From NCBI GenBank assembly GCA_963682175.1, contig OY821784.1, positions 25,649,621-25,713,620 on the forward strand: DNA of 64,000 nucleotides, read 5' to 3'. Below, in pieces: positions 45,851 through 58,137 of this stretch. Below the pieces are notes generated by a model. It was given only the letters and a program-made list of their open reading frames with translations, was not told the origin of the DNA and searched no databases. The stretch is from Triglochin maritima. Its lineage: Eukaryota > Streptophyta > Magnoliopsida > Alismatales > Juncaginaceae. Both the position numbers and the translations under genes were made by a program. The number at the start of each line of letters is the position of its first letter. Position 1 is the first letter of the stretch.

Positions 45851-48800
45851 TCAAGGAACATCAAATGAGAACATCAAGTTTTGAGGATCAGAGACTTGCC
45901 GAGATGGGCAAACTTCACTGGTACTCTGAGGTGTCATGAGGGGTGAAAGGTCAAAGCTGAAAGGCTCGAACCCCTCATGATATTGGTTGGGTGTGGGCAA
46001 CAAAGAATGAAGTTGTGTTGCCTCGCTAGGGTTTAATTGCTCATCGAAGAAAACCCTCCAACCAATAGGCGGGTGCATCGGAATGATTTCCTCAAGCTCA
46101 TTCGATGGATGCAGCAGACCTGCATCACTAAGAATGGGGCTTCTCCCCAAGTCATCCAACAAGGACCTCCCACCATCATTTAGATCATCAAGCATAAGCT
46201 CGGTCAAAGGTGGGTCCTTGTTGGAGTTAATATGAAGCTCAAATGGCTCAATGGCCATGGGACATGAGGTAGAGACACCTTCTGGTATAGGCATATGGTG
46301 AGGTGTCTCACTCTCACTAGTACTCTCAACTGAATCATGCAACGAACACTCCCTTTGAACATTCATGTTTGAGGCCAGCTCACTCTGTTGCATTGCAAAG
46401 ACAGGCAATGAGTCTTCGCTGAGCCTACAAACATTCTCAACGGGTTGCATTGGTGTTAGAGGTGTTCGTTGATTTTGTGGTGCTTTCTCCAATTGGCGGA
46501 TGAGATTGAGATTGAAAGGTTCATCCATGGGTTCCTGTTGCCTACCAGAGTTGAACACATGAAACTCGGCACTCATGTTACCGAATGAGAGCTTCATGAG
46601 ACCATTTCTACAATTAATCAAGGCATTGGAGGTTGCCAGAAATGGTCTACCCAAAATCAAAGGTATTTGAGAGTGGGTGTTCGCAACAGGATTGGTATCG
46701 AGGACAACAAAATCGACTGGAAATATAAAATCTCCAACTTTGATAAGCACGTCCTCGATAATCCCCATGGGAATACGAATGGATCTATCCGCTAATTGGA
46801 GGGTGATCTTAGTTGGTTTCAATTCTCCCAAGTTCAATTGTTGATAAACAGAGAATGGGAGGAGGTTGACCGCTGATCCTAAATCAAGCAAAACATTGCT
46901 CAGTCTAGTGTCCCCTATTGTACACTGAATAGTAGGACACCCAGGGTCCTTGTATTTTGTGTAGGTAGGATTGGACAAAAGTGAGCTGATATTTGCAGCC
47001 AAGAATGCTTTCTGAGGAACATTGGTCTTCCTCTTGGTTGTGCAGAGATCCTTCAACACTTTGGCATATTGAGGTATTTGTTGGATGACATCCAACAAGG
47101 GGATGTTAACCTTCACTTGCTTAAATACCTCCAATATCTTGTCAATGTTGTCACTCTGCTTTTTGTTTAACCTACTTGGATAAGGAGCTTTTGGCAGGTA
47201 GGTTTTCTGCTGTGCCTGAGAAGAAAGCTTTGGTGTATTACCCTCACCCTCAGCTTCTTCTTCACCACCATTCCCACTGAGGGGCTGCATAGATGGTGGT
47301 GGGTGTGGCAAGGAAATGTGTTTGTCAACCTGTTTTCCATTCCTTAAGGTCACAATGGAATTGACATGGTGAACATGTTCCTCCACATGGTTCACTTGCC
47401 TCCCCTGAGGTACCACATTCTCATTTTGCATTTGTTGTTGTTGGTACATGCGGGGGTTAGCCTCAGGCTGGCTAGGAAAAGACCCTCTCTCTCTCTCATG
47501 TACAGACTGAGCCAATTGGCCCATCTGAAGCTCTAGAGATTTCATGGTCTGCTGATTTGAAGTGAGAACTTGACTCGTGGTTGACATAAAATTTTTCATT
47601 GAGTTTTCAAGTCCACGAGTCAAGGTCTCAAGCGAATTGAATCGGGTTTCCATATTATTGGAATTTGGGAAACCCGATGGATTGGTGGTTTGCGTTTGGG
47701 GTGGCTGATAGGAATGTGCATGCATGGGAGGTTGGTGTGATTGGTAAGGTGGTCTAGAGGAGTTTGAAGGACCACCCGGGGCATTATTTTGGTTCCATGA
47801 AAAATTGGGGTGGTTCCTCCATCCAGGGTTATAAGATGATGAGTATGGGTCATTCCTAGCTCTGTCATAGATGGCGTTGACACGCTCCATCTCAGGAGGA
47901 ATGGACTCACACTCGCTCTCTACATGACCTATCCTACCACATGAATGACAAGGAACTGGAGCAGATGTGGACATGTGAGGTGCGCTTTGTCGGTTTTGGA
48001 GCTCAATCGAATCCATACGGCATATTAAGGCCGCCATGCGTGCCTCGGTGGCCGTAGTGGTATCGATAGCAAATGCGGCACCCGATCTAGTCGAGTTTGC
48101 ATTCGCGATCCTCGCTCCCATACTAGATGATGCAGGTGGTTCCCTCACACTCTCCCACTGCATGGTTTTCTCAGCGAGGTCTTCTAGGAAGGCCCATGCC
48201 TCCCTTTCATCCTTTCCCAAGAACTCTCCTTGACACATGGACTCAAGGAGCGTTCTGGACGGGATGTGAAGACCCTCATACACAATCTGACAAAGACGCC
48301 ACAACTCAATGCCATGGTGAGGGCACGAGGATAGTAGTTCTTTGAACCTCTCAAGATATGCATGAAATGGTTCGGTCTCATGTTGATAGAACGAATTGAT
48401 TTCGTTCCTCAATTTTTGAGTCCGATGATTAGGAAAGTACTTCTTGAGGAATGCAGATTGAAACTCATCCCAAGTCCTAAAGGAATTCGCCTGGTTGCTA
48501 TACAACCACTTCTTGGTGTCATCCTTTAGTGCAAAAGGAACGAGCCTAAGATGGATGGAGTCTGTGCTAAGTTGTTGCAGCTTGAACATAGCACAGACCT
48601 CCTCAAATTCCCTGAGAAAGATATAGGGGTCACCTTTCCCAGTGAAATGAGGGAGCACGGAAATGAATTAAGGCTTAACCTCAAAATGGTTCCCATTAGC
48701 CTCTGGTAATACGATGCATGAGGGTAGAGCTGTACAGCTCGGGTAGCATCGATCACGTAGAGGTACGGGAACGACAACTGGAAGCACTGGTCGAACAGGT

Positions 48801-48958
48801 GGGTCCAGCAACTGCTCCTCCTCACGGAAATTAGCAGCCATTGAACCCGGACTGCGTGTGACACGAGAGGAGGAAGGTGTCGAGAAATCGATGACCGAAG
48901 CCGGATTGACAACGCTCCTCGTCAAACGACCACTCTCGTCTCGTGTCCACGAAAGCAT
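45851..48958 (-). pseudogene. gag-pro: Element D Gag-protease polyprotein with one internal stop
   Basis: One frame of about 1035 codons from MLSWTRDESG (ATG at 48956-48958; the frame is open further to 49039) to TGA at 45851. A TAA at 48668-48670 replaces the Gln of VKPQF. Order: N-terminus; Gag domain (FALKDDTKKWLYS, YFPNHRTQKLRNE, CPHHGIELWRLCQI); intact zinc knuckle CHSCGRIGHVESEC; Pro/Gln/Asn-rich linker; IPLLDVIQQIPQYAKVLKDL; protease with DLGSAVNLLP and LILGRPFLATS; then about 230 residues unlike RT (LMKLSFGNMSAEFHV, HDSVESTSESETPHHMPIPE, LMLDDLNDGGRSLLDDLGRS, HPPIGWRVFFDEQLNPSEAT, HEGFEPFSFDLSPL). The C-terminal part has the same length and high identity in B and E. Confidence 0.87.
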
Positions 48959-50032
48959 GCACAAAGGTGCACACACACAAAACAAAACCTTTTTTTTTTC
49001 TAACAAAGAATGTGCGTAGAGGAGAAGACGGGAGAACACAGGAGAGAAAGAATGACTCAGGAGAGAAGGGAAGAAGTCCTTATGCTACGGCGGATGGGTA
49101 CAGGTAGAAGCACACAAGCAAACAAGGCTCAAGCAATCCTAAGGTCGCTATAGGTCCTTACAGCTAGACGACGCCTAACTGCGAGGTCACACGGCCTCAA
49201 CACGCCTCACCTCCCTACAACGAGGACCACAAAGCCCAGCAAGTGAGCCAAGTTCCGGGGATCTCGTCTCTCCTACTATCGACAAAGTGGGCAACGCCGA
49301 TCAGGTCATGACGGTCGGGACCAGATCACTCTCCTAATGCGTCCGAATTCCTTAAGGCCAATGTCTACTTGATTTTAAAATTAGGCTCTTGATTAGTGTG
49401 GTTTTTGGGGCGAAGGAAAGGGTGATGAAATCCCCCACCTTATCTTTTATGGGACAGCCCCTCCTTAGTAGCGTTTTGGAGTCCTAAATCTAGCAATCAA
49501 CTCTCCAAACAACGCTCAACTCACACTTGTTGCAATGCACTTCCTACTAACTAATGCATGTTCATACGAAATGCATGAATGAGAGTAGAAGGTGCGTACC
49601 TCACGCCAGCTCTCAGCAACAGAAAATAAAGCTAAGATAAAAGACAATCTAAATGCCTAAGTCACATACATGATGCATGGCCTAAACAAAAAGAATGCCT
49701 AATCTTTTGCTTTGAGTTTTAGGGTCCAAGTTGCTTAAGGGAGGTTTGATTATTGATCTGGGAACAAACTATAAGTCAAAACATGCCAAATTAAGTCCCA
49801 GACCACTATATCATATAAACTAATACTCCAAAGAAATTTCGAGGTGAAATGAAACAACCAGACCGCCAGTTGGCGGTTGTAGACCGCTGATTGGCGGTCT
49901 TCTTCTCTCAAACCGCCTCCAAACTTCACCAGATGCTTCCCCTTCTCAATGTGAGTCTCCTGAAACAAAGAAAACTACAAGACAAAAATTAAATCCACTC
50001 GAATCGTCCAAACAAGAGTCTGGACTGGCACC
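48959..50032 (-). other. Element D untranslated leader
   Basis: Non-coding. Palindrome pair at 49861-49900. Potential splice donor (sense GAGGTACGCACC) at about 49589-49601, and a pyrimidine-rich tract ending TTCTTTGTTAG near 49000, a plausible acceptor before gag. Confidence 0.65.
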
Positions 50033-50050
50033 TCCCCGGCAACGGCACCA
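50033..50050 (-). other. Element D primer binding site, tRNA-Asp
   Basis: Matches TGGCGCCGTTGCCGGGGA with one substitution (sense TGGTGCC). 6 nt from the LTR. Confidence 0.88.
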
Positions 50051-50056
50051 AAAACT

Positions 50057-51470
50057 TGATTGAACGTTTTATTTAAACCGCAAGTGCACGGCCGCGATGA
50101 AGCGGTGGCAAATACGAGTCGTCCTCAGGGAGGTGAGCAGCCTCTTGTTTGCACGAAATGAAGTGGCGAAAATAATGGAGAAGAAAGTTGGTTACGCTAC
50201 TCTACACTAAACTACTCTAAGAAGTATGAAATGTGAAAGAAGCAAACAAACGATGAAATAAGAACTAAGTTAAGAACAAAACAAGAATGCTGGAATTTCA
50301 GGAATGGAAAACCCCTAAGGGGTGGAGTGAGTGCACACATGCAAAGAGGTGGGTGTAGAATACATTCTTTAAGCATATGAAGGTGGTGTTTATCAAGCAT
50401 AGGAAGTGTCTAAATGTTATGGCAAAACCTATCAATCTACTCACCAACTTAGTTGATTAACATTTACATATGCAAGGTGTTTATTTTAGAACCTAAACAA
50501 GCATGAGAGGTGTCTAATCATTTTGGCAAAACTCATCAAGTTATAAATTCTATCCTAAACAAGCAAGCATACATTCATGTTTAATTAACACATTGAAAAT
50601 ATAGCATTCATCCCATTCTCTAATGCATGTATGTACATCTACTCCATCCCCCAAAGGGGATGGAACTACTCACTAAACATTACACTAATTATTAAACTAT
50701 GGAAAGAAAGCATATTAAAACTAAGCTAGAATTAAAAGATGATTAAACTAAAACATGCATAAACAAGAAAAGAAGCATAAAACAAACAATGAAAGAAACA
50801 CAAAACTTTATTGATAAAATGACTCACATTAAAAGTAGCATCCTCCTACTTTAGTGTGTGCTTCAAGGCCTCACTTCTAGTAGGAAGAATAGCCACTTAA
50901 AATATGGAGTGATTACAATAGGAGGTGAAGAGTTCTATTTATAGCCATGGAAAAGCTAATCCGGGACAATCCCCCGATGTGGGACTAAACAGATACCACA
51001 AATAGCCTACACATACTCTAATACATGTGCTGGAGAAATTTGAGCGCATTTGGGCCAAAAGTGACCGCCAATTAGCGGTCTTGGACCGCTAATTAGCGGT
51101 CTACAGTGTCCGGATCGCTCTGTAATTTCTTGTGGGCTTTTCTGGAAGGCTTTGTTAGTATTTGATGCATCTATTTTGCATGTTGGAGCTCCGACCCGAA
51201 TAGAATTGCCAAAATACTCCCCATGATGGTGAGGAGTATTCTGTTTTGCTCTTAGGTCCTTCGGTATTGCATTCAGGTCCTTCTTCCTTGCATCTTGGTC
51301 CACAGATCTCACAATTCAGTCCTTTTTCCCAACTTTTGGGTCCTTTTATGCTTTATCTCTTCAAACCTATTTATTCCTGAAAACTAAACATAAAACTCGT
51401 AACATAGCATTATTTAGGTGAAAGATAATGGATATAAGATACAAATATGAGCATGGAATGATGTCAATCA
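50057..51470 (-). repeat. Element D 5' LTR (1414 bp)
   Basis: Sense start TGATTGACATC, sense end TTCAATCA, which form an inverted terminal repeat. Two palindromes at 51063-51103. The U5 hairpin block is near 50085-50125. Confidence 0.93.
50935..50985 (-). promoter_or_regulatory. Element D LTR promoter: USE plus TATA
   Basis: Sense GTCCCACATCG (50975-50985) and TATAAATAG (50935-50943). The gap is 31 nt because an A is missing from the A-run. The 3' LTR also has 31, through a different missing base. Confidence 0.63.
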
Positions 51471-51475
51471 CTTCC

Positions 51476-51821
51476 TATGCTTGATAAACACCACCTTCAT
51501 GTGATTAAAGAATGTATTCTACACCCACCTCTTTGCTTGTGTGCACTCACTCCACCCCTTAGGGGGTTTCCATTCCTGAAATTCCAGCATTCTTGTTTTG
51601 TTCTTAGCTTAGTTCTTATTTCATCGTTTGTTTGCTTCTTCCACATTTCATACTTCTTAGCGTAGTGTAGCGTAGGTTAGCGTTAACAACTCACTTCTCC
51701 ATTTATTTTCGCCACTTGATTTTGTGCAAACAAGAGGTTGTTCACCTCCCTGAGGACGACCCGTACTTGCCACCGCTTCATCGCGGCCGTGCACTTGCGG
51801 TTTTAAATAAAACGTTCAATA
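51476..51821 (+). repeat. Element C 3' LTR, last part
   Basis: It continues from 42851 after subtracting element D and one CTTCC. Carries the full U5 block (ACTTGCCACCGCTTCATCG onward at about 51764). Ends CGTTCAATA, then GATGT. Confidence 0.88.
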
Positions 51822-51826
51822 GATGT

Positions 51827-52404
51827 ACATACATGCAAATGAGAATGGATTGAATGCTTTATTTCCAATGTGTTGATAAAACATGAATGTATGCTTGCTT
51901 GTTTAGGATAGAATTTATAACTTGATGAGTTTTGCCAAAATGATTAGACATGTCTCATGTTTATTTATGTTCTGAAATAAACATCTTGCATATGTAAATG
52001 TTAATCAACTAAGTTGGTGAATAGATTGATAGGTTTTGCCACAACATTTAGACACTTCCTATGCATGATAACACCACCTTTATTTGTGCTTAAAGAATGT
52101 GTTCAACACCCACCTCTTTGCTTGTGTGCACTCACTCCACCCCTTAGGGGTTTTTCCATTCCTAAAATTCCAGCATTCTTGTTTTGTTCTTAGCTTAGTT
52201 CTTATTTCATCGTTTGTTTGCTTCTTTCACATTTCGTACTTCTTAGCGTAGTGTAGTGTAGGTTAGCATAATAGCATCTCTTCCATCTTTTTTGCCACTT
52301 GATTTCAGATAAACAAGAGCCTGCTCACCTCCCTGAGGACGACCCGTACTTGCCACCGCTTCATCGCGGCCGTGCACTTGCGTTTTAAAATAAAACGTTT
52401 AACA
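51827..52404 (+). repeat. Element E 5' LTR, last part
   Basis: It continues from 29266. Ends CGTTTAACA with the U5 hairpin block at about 52345-52385. Confidence 0.88.
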
Positions 52405-52410
52405 AGTTTT

Positions 52411-52428
52411 TGGCGCCGTTGCCGGGGA
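52411..52428 (+). other. Element E primer binding site, tRNA-Asp
   Basis: Perfect TGGCGCCGTTGCCGGGGA, 6 nt after the LTR. Confidence 0.92.
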
Positions 52429-53492
52429 GGTGTCAGTCCAGACTCTTGTTTGGACGATTCAAGTGGATTTAATTTGTGTTTTGTAGTTTTTCTTTGTTTC
52501 AGGAGACTTGGAGTCACCAGGAGGAACACCTGATGATATTTGGAGGCATTCTGAGCACTGTAGACCGCCTATCAGCGGCGTGAGATCACCAATTGGCGGT
52601 CTGGTGAGCTCATTTTACTATCTTATTTCTGTGGTGTGTTTACATAATTGATGTAGTGATCTGGGACTTGATTTGGCATGTTTTGACTTATAGTTTGTTC
52701 CCATATCAATAATCAAACCTCCCTTAAGCAACTTGGACCCAAAAACCCAAAGCAACAGATTAGGCATTCTTTTTGTTTAGGTCATGCATCATGTATGTGA
52801 CTTAGGCATATAGATTGTCTTTCATTTTAGCTTTCTTTTCAGTTGCTGAGTGCTGGCGTGAGGTACACACCTTCTACTCTCATTCATGCATTTCGTATGA
52901 ACATGCATTAGTTAGTAGGAAGTGCATTGAAACAAGTGTGAGTTGAGCGTTTGTTTGGAGAGTTGATTGCTAGATTAGGACTCCAAAACACTACTAAGGA
53001 GGGGCTGTCCCATAAAAGATAAGGTGGGGGATTTCATCACCCTTTTCTTCGCCCCAAAAACCACACTAATCAAGAGCCTAATTTTAAAATCAAGTAGACA
53101 TTGGCCTTAAGGAATTCGGACGCATTAGGAGAGTGATCCCGTCCCGACCATCATGACCTGATCGACGTTGCCCACTTTGTCGATAGTAGGAGAGATGAGA
53201 TCCCCAGATCTTGGCTCACTTTCTGGGCTTTATGGTCCTCGTTGTAGGGACGTGAGGTGTGTTGAGGCCGTGTGACCTCGCAGTTAGGCATCGTCTAGCT
53301 GTAAGGACCTATAACGACCTTAGGATTGCTTGAGCTTTGTTTGCTTGTGTGCTTCTACCTGTACCCATCCACCATAGCATAAGGACTTCTTCCCTTCTCT
53401 CCTGAGTCATTCTTTCTCACCTGTGTTCCCTCGTCTTGTCTTCTACGTACATTCTTCAAAAAAAATTGGTTTGTGTGTGTGCACCTTTGTGC
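52429..53492 (+). other. Element E untranslated leader
   Basis: Non-coding. Degenerate palindrome pair at 52563-52602, potential splice donor GAGGTACACACC near 52858-52870, and the conserved AAGGTGGGGGATTTC block near 53022. Confidence 0.65.
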
Positions 53493-56400
53493 ATGCTTTC
53501 GTGGACACGAGACGAGAGTGGTCGTTTGACGAGGAGCGTTGTCAATCCGGCTTCGGTCATCGATTTCTCGATACCTTCCTCCTCTTGTGTCGCACGCAGT
53601 CCGGGTTCAATGGCTGCAAATTTCCGTGAGGAGGAGCAGTTGCTGGACCCACCTGTTCGACCTGTTCTTCTAGTTGTCGTTCTCATACCTCTCCGTGATC
53701 GATGATACCCGAGCCGTACAGCTCTACCCTCATACATCGTATTACCAGAGGCTAATGGGAACCATTTTGAGGTTAAGCCTCAGTTTATTTCCATGCTCCC
53801 TCGCTTCACTGGGAAGGGTGACCCCTATATCTTTCTCAAGGAATTTGAGGAGGTCTGTGCTATGTTCAAGCTGCAACAACTTAGCACAGACTCCATCCAT
53901 CTTAGGCTCGTTACTTTTGCACTAAAGGATGACGCCAAGAAGTGGTTGTACAGCAACCAGGAGAATGTCTTTTGGACTTGGGACGAGTTTCAATCTGCAT
54001 TCCTCAAGAAGTACTTTCCAAATCATCGGACTCAAAAATTGAGGAACGAAATCAATTCGTTCTATCAACATGAGACCGAACCATTCCATGCATACTTAGA
54101 GAGGTTCAAGGAGCTACTATCCTCATACCCTCACCATGGCATCGAGTTGTGGCGCCTTTGTCAGATTGTTTACGAAGGTCTTCACATCCAGTCAAGGACG
54201 CTCCTTGAGTCCATGTGTCAAGGAGAGTTCTTGGGAAAGGATGAAAGGGAGGCATGGGCTTTCCTAGAAGACCTTGCTGAGAAAACCATGTAATGGGAGA
54301 GTATGAGGGAACCACCTGCATCATCTAGCATAGGAGCAAGGATTGCGAATGCAAACTCGACTAGATCGGGTGCCCCATTTGTTGTCGATACCACTACGTC
54401 CACTAAGGCACGCATGGCGGCCTTAATGCGCCATATGGATTCGATTGAGCTCCAAAACCAACAAGGTGCACCTCACATGTCCACATCTGGTCCAGTTCCC
54501 TGTCATTCATGTGGTAGGGTAGGTCATGTAGAAAGCGAGTGTGTGTTTATTCCTCCTGAGATGGAGCGTGTCAACGCCACCTATGACAGAGCTAGGAATG
54601 ACCCATACTCATCATCTTATAATCTTGGATGGAGGAACCACCCCAATTTTTCATGAAACCAAACTAATGCCCCGGGTGGTCCTTCAAACTCCTCTAGACC
54701 ACCTTACCAATCACACCAACCTCCCATGCATGCGCAATCTTATCAGCATCCCCAAACGCAAACCACCAATCAATCGGGTTTCCCAAATTCCAACAATATG
54801 GAAACCCGATTCAATTCGCTTGAGACCTTGACTCGTGGACTTGAAAACTCAATGAAATTTTTTATGTCAACCACGAGTCAAGTCCTCACTTCAAATCAGC
54901 GGACCATGAAATCTCTAGAGCTTCAGATGGGCCAATTGGCTCAGTCTGTACATGAAAGAGAGAGAGGGTCTTTTCCTAGCCAACCTGAGGCTAACCCCCG
55001 CATCTACCAGCAACAACACATGTAAAATGAGAATATGGTACCCCGGGGGAGGCAAGTAAACCATGTGGAGGAACCTGTTCACCATGTCAAATCCATTGTG
55101 ACCTTAAGGAATGGAAAACAGGTTGACAATCACATTTCCTTGCCACAACCACCACCATCTATGCAGCCTCTTAGTGGGAATGGTGGTGAAGAAGAGGCTG
55201 AGGGTGAGGGAAATACACTAAGGCTTCTTTCTCAGGCAACGCAGAAAACCTACCTGCCAAAAGCTCATTATCCAAGTAGGTTAACCAAAAAGCAGAGTGA
55301 CACAATGGACAAGTTATTAGAGGTGTTTAAGCAAGTTAAGGTTAACATCCCCTTGTTGGATGTCATCCAACAAATACCTCAATATGCCAAAGTGTTGAAG
55401 GATCTCTGCACCACCAAGAGGAAGACAAATGTTCCTAAGAAAGCATTCTTGGCTGCAAATGTAAGCTCGCTTTTGTCCAATCCCGCCTACACAAAATACA
55501 AGGACCCTGGGTGTCCTACTATTCAGTGTACTATAGGGGACACTAGCATGAGTAATGTTTTGCTTGATTTAGGAGCAGCGGTCAACCTCCTCCCATTCTC
55601 TGTTTATCAACAGTTGAACTTGGGACAATTGAAACCAACTACGATCACCCTCCAATTGGCAGATAGATCCATTCGTATTCCAAAGGGGATTATTGAGGAC
55701 GTGCTTATCAAAGTTGGAGATTTTATATTTCCAGTCGATCTTGTTGTCCTCGATACCAATCCTGTTGCAAACACCCACTCTCAAATACCTTTGATTTTGG
55801 GTAGACCATTTCTTACAACCTCCAATGCCTTAATTAATTGTAGAAATGGTCTCATGAAGCTCTCATTCGGAAACATGAGTGCCGAGTTTCATGTGTTCAA
55901 CTCTGGTAGGTAACAGGAGCCCATGGATCAACCTTTAAATCTAAATCTCATCCGCCAATTGGAGTAAGCACCACAAAATCAACGAACACCCCTAACCCCA
56001 ATGCAACCCATTGAGAATGTTTGTGGGGCCAGCGAAAACTCGTTGCCTGTCTTTGCAATGCAACAGAGTGAGCTGGCATCAAACATAAATGTCCAAAAGG
56101 AGTGTTCGTTGCATGATTCAGTTGAGAGTACTAGTGAGAGTGAGACACCTCATCATATGCCTATACCAGAAGATGTCTCTACCTCATGTCCCATGGCCAT
56201 TGAGCCATTTGAGCTTCATATTGACTCCAACAAGGACCCACCTATGACCGAGCTTATGCTTGATGATCTAAATGATGGTGGGAGGTCCTTGTTGGATGAC
56301 TTGGGGAGAAGCCCCATTCTTAGTGATGAAGGTCTGCTGCATCCATCGAATGAGCTTAAGGAACTCATTCCAATGCACCCACCTCTTGGTTGGAGGGTTT

Positions 56401-56588
56401 TGTTCGATGAGCAACTAAACCCTAGTGAGGCAACACAACTTCACTCATTCATGTTGCCTACACCCGACCAATATCATGAGGGGTTCGAGCCTTTCAGCTT
56501 TGACCTGTCACCCCTCATGACACCTCAGAGTACCGGTGAAGTTTGCCCATCTCGGCAAGTCTCTGGTCCTCATGACTTGATGTTCTAA
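53493..56588 (+). pseudogene. gag-pro: Element E Gag-protease polyprotein with seven stops
   Basis: A single frame without frameshift from MLSWTRDESG at 53493, broken by stops at 53703, 54291, 54654, 55023, 55911, about 55963 and 56586 (first bases). Against B and D these replace Cys, Gln, Trp, Gln, Gln, Lys and Ser. Four fit C-to-T or G-to-A changes, as expected from decay of methylated cytosine. Domain order is as in D: Gag domain, zinc knuckle CHSCGRVGHVESEC, linker, IPLLDVIQQIPQYAKVLKDL, protease with DLGAAVNLLP, and the acidic C-terminal extension (ELMLDDLNDGGRSLLDDLGR, then HEGFEPFSFDLSPL). The heavier damage than in D agrees with E being the outermost, hence older, element. Confidence 0.87.
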
Positions 56589-58137
56589 TTTGATGTTCCT
56601 TTGCCAAATGATTATGAGAATATCGTTGTTGCTGTATATATCATGTAAAAAAAACAAATGCCGAAAAAAAAGAAAAAAAATTAAAAAAAAAAGAGTAAAA
56701 AAAGACTCCTTGAGCGAGCATTGCTTGTTGTGGGCCCCAACCCTTGTGTACTTGGGCCCCATTTCTTCACGTATTTATCTCCCTTCTTCAGCATCTCACA
56801 GGTTTTGAGGGAATTCGGGTTTGTGTCCATCAACATGACCTTGAACTTCCCTTTGTACTTCATGTTGGTGAGATCTCTCTTTTTTCATGCATATATTCAT
56901 GGAGTATCTTGCTCGCATTCATTGAGGACAATGCATGAAGTAGGTGTGGGGGGGTGTTTTCACGTTTGTACATAGTTTTTTTGTTTTTTTTGTTTTCTTT
57001 TGGTTGTACTGCTAGGATCATGTTAGTGTGCCGCATTTAACATTGATATATATGCTTGCCATGATCCTTGGGTGACTTGTCTTCTTTTGCTTGCCTTGTG
57101 CTTTAAAATTTTCACATTTCTTTCAAAATCTTCATGTGTTTGTGAAAGAAAATGTTTTGTGGGTTTTGCGTGTGTTTAGCATGTGCAAAACCGTTGAGAG
57201 GCAAAGTAAATAGAAAGCTCCCAAAATTGTCTTGAACTTGATGCATTAGGATTTCTAGTTTACTGGCTTTAGGTCTTATCAAGTCGTTAGGATGAACCCT
57301 GGTTTTCCCTCAGGGGGCGTGTAATCATAGGGCTTCAGTACACAAACATTTAAAGAAGTCCACCCTGAACCTAGTGAGTCAAATAATTCGTGTCTGTTAG
57401 TATAAGGAAGTTTGTCGTAGTTAAGGGCCCTTAATTTCTTTTTGTGAAACTTAAGTGTAGGGGTTTTGGTTCCCATGTAGATAAATAAATAAGTGGTGTT
57501 CTCTCTTCTCGCACGACTCCTATCACTCGGGAAAGTAGGTCTGAGGGGACTTTGTGGGTGGTAGGGATCGCCATATGTGGAGATTTGGGGGAAGGTGTAC
57601 GTGATAGTGTAAGTCCTCATAGGCAATGATGCACGAAACCTGACCCTGGGAGAATCAAACACCAACCAATAAAATGCTCCAAAGAAAAAGAAAAAAATGA
57701 TGAAAGAAAAAAAAGCAAATAAGAACCAAAATGGACTCTACACATTGCATCACATTCAGAAGTCAAGGTTGCCCATATCTTTCACTTAAGTCCTTATCTA
57801 ACTCTCACGAATAACTCATTAGGCTAGGTGTGTGGACCGATTACATATATAGAGTCGACCCATAGTATTACCGCGTCCCATGATCGACAATATGAGTCCC
57901 ACGAGTCGTGTAGCTAGATTGATTAATGCATATTGTTCGGATTTTGTGGGTATATCCGCTGAAAACCCTCAGGAGACGACACTCCTCCTCCTTGGCGACA
58001 AGGAGGTTTAACGGCTTGTTGCACGTGCTAAGTGCAACCGTGATTCCTACGAAAGTGAGTTAGGATTTCTTGATTTCGTATGCTTTTATATTTCTTTGTT
58101 TTGCTCGGGACTAGCAAAACTTAGGTGTGGGGGTATT
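56589..58137 (+). other. Element E 3' non-coding region with PPT and three hairpins
   Basis: Second PPT-like motif at 56942-56960. Hairpin 1 at 57987-58006 (loop GCGA), hairpin 2 at 58018-58038 (GTTGCAC/GTGCAAC), hairpin 3 at 58098-58120 (GTTTTGCT/AGCAAAAC) and PPT at 58122-58137. No gene recognised. Confidence 0.7.

Larger units (their letters stand above)
42852..51470 (-). mobile_element. Element D: complete Gag-Pro-only gypsy element (8619 bp)
   Basis: CTTCC flanks it (42847-42851 and 51471-51475). Minus strand: 5' LTR 50057-51470, primer site, leader, Gag-Pro ORF with one stop, 3' region with PPT, and 3' LTR 42852-44250. It has no RT, RNase H, integrase or env-like ORF. LTRs are very similar apart from a 38-bp deletion and an extra palindrome unit in the 3' LTR. 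It is the youngest insertion of the nest, because it lies inside C, which lies inside E. Confidence 0.93.
29267..51821 (+). mobile_element. Element C: gypsy (Athila-like) with gag, pol and env-like ORF, decayed
   Basis: It is inserted in E's 5' LTR with GATGT at 29262-29266 and 51822-51826. 5' LTR 29267-30639, primer site, gag-pro-RT-RH-IN, env-like ORF, a chimeric 3' end (see 41177-41796), and 3' LTR 41797-42851 plus 51476-51821. It contains solo LTR F in RT and element D in the 3' LTR. The last LTR base pair is TA instead of CA (51820-51821). It is the only element in the window with integrase and RT. Confidence 0.9.

Noticed and set aside
56721..56760. Inverted repeat around two GGGCCC sites
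   Set aside because: The arms do not pair well (GGGCCCCAA against TTGGGCCCC), and only chance palindromic cores match.
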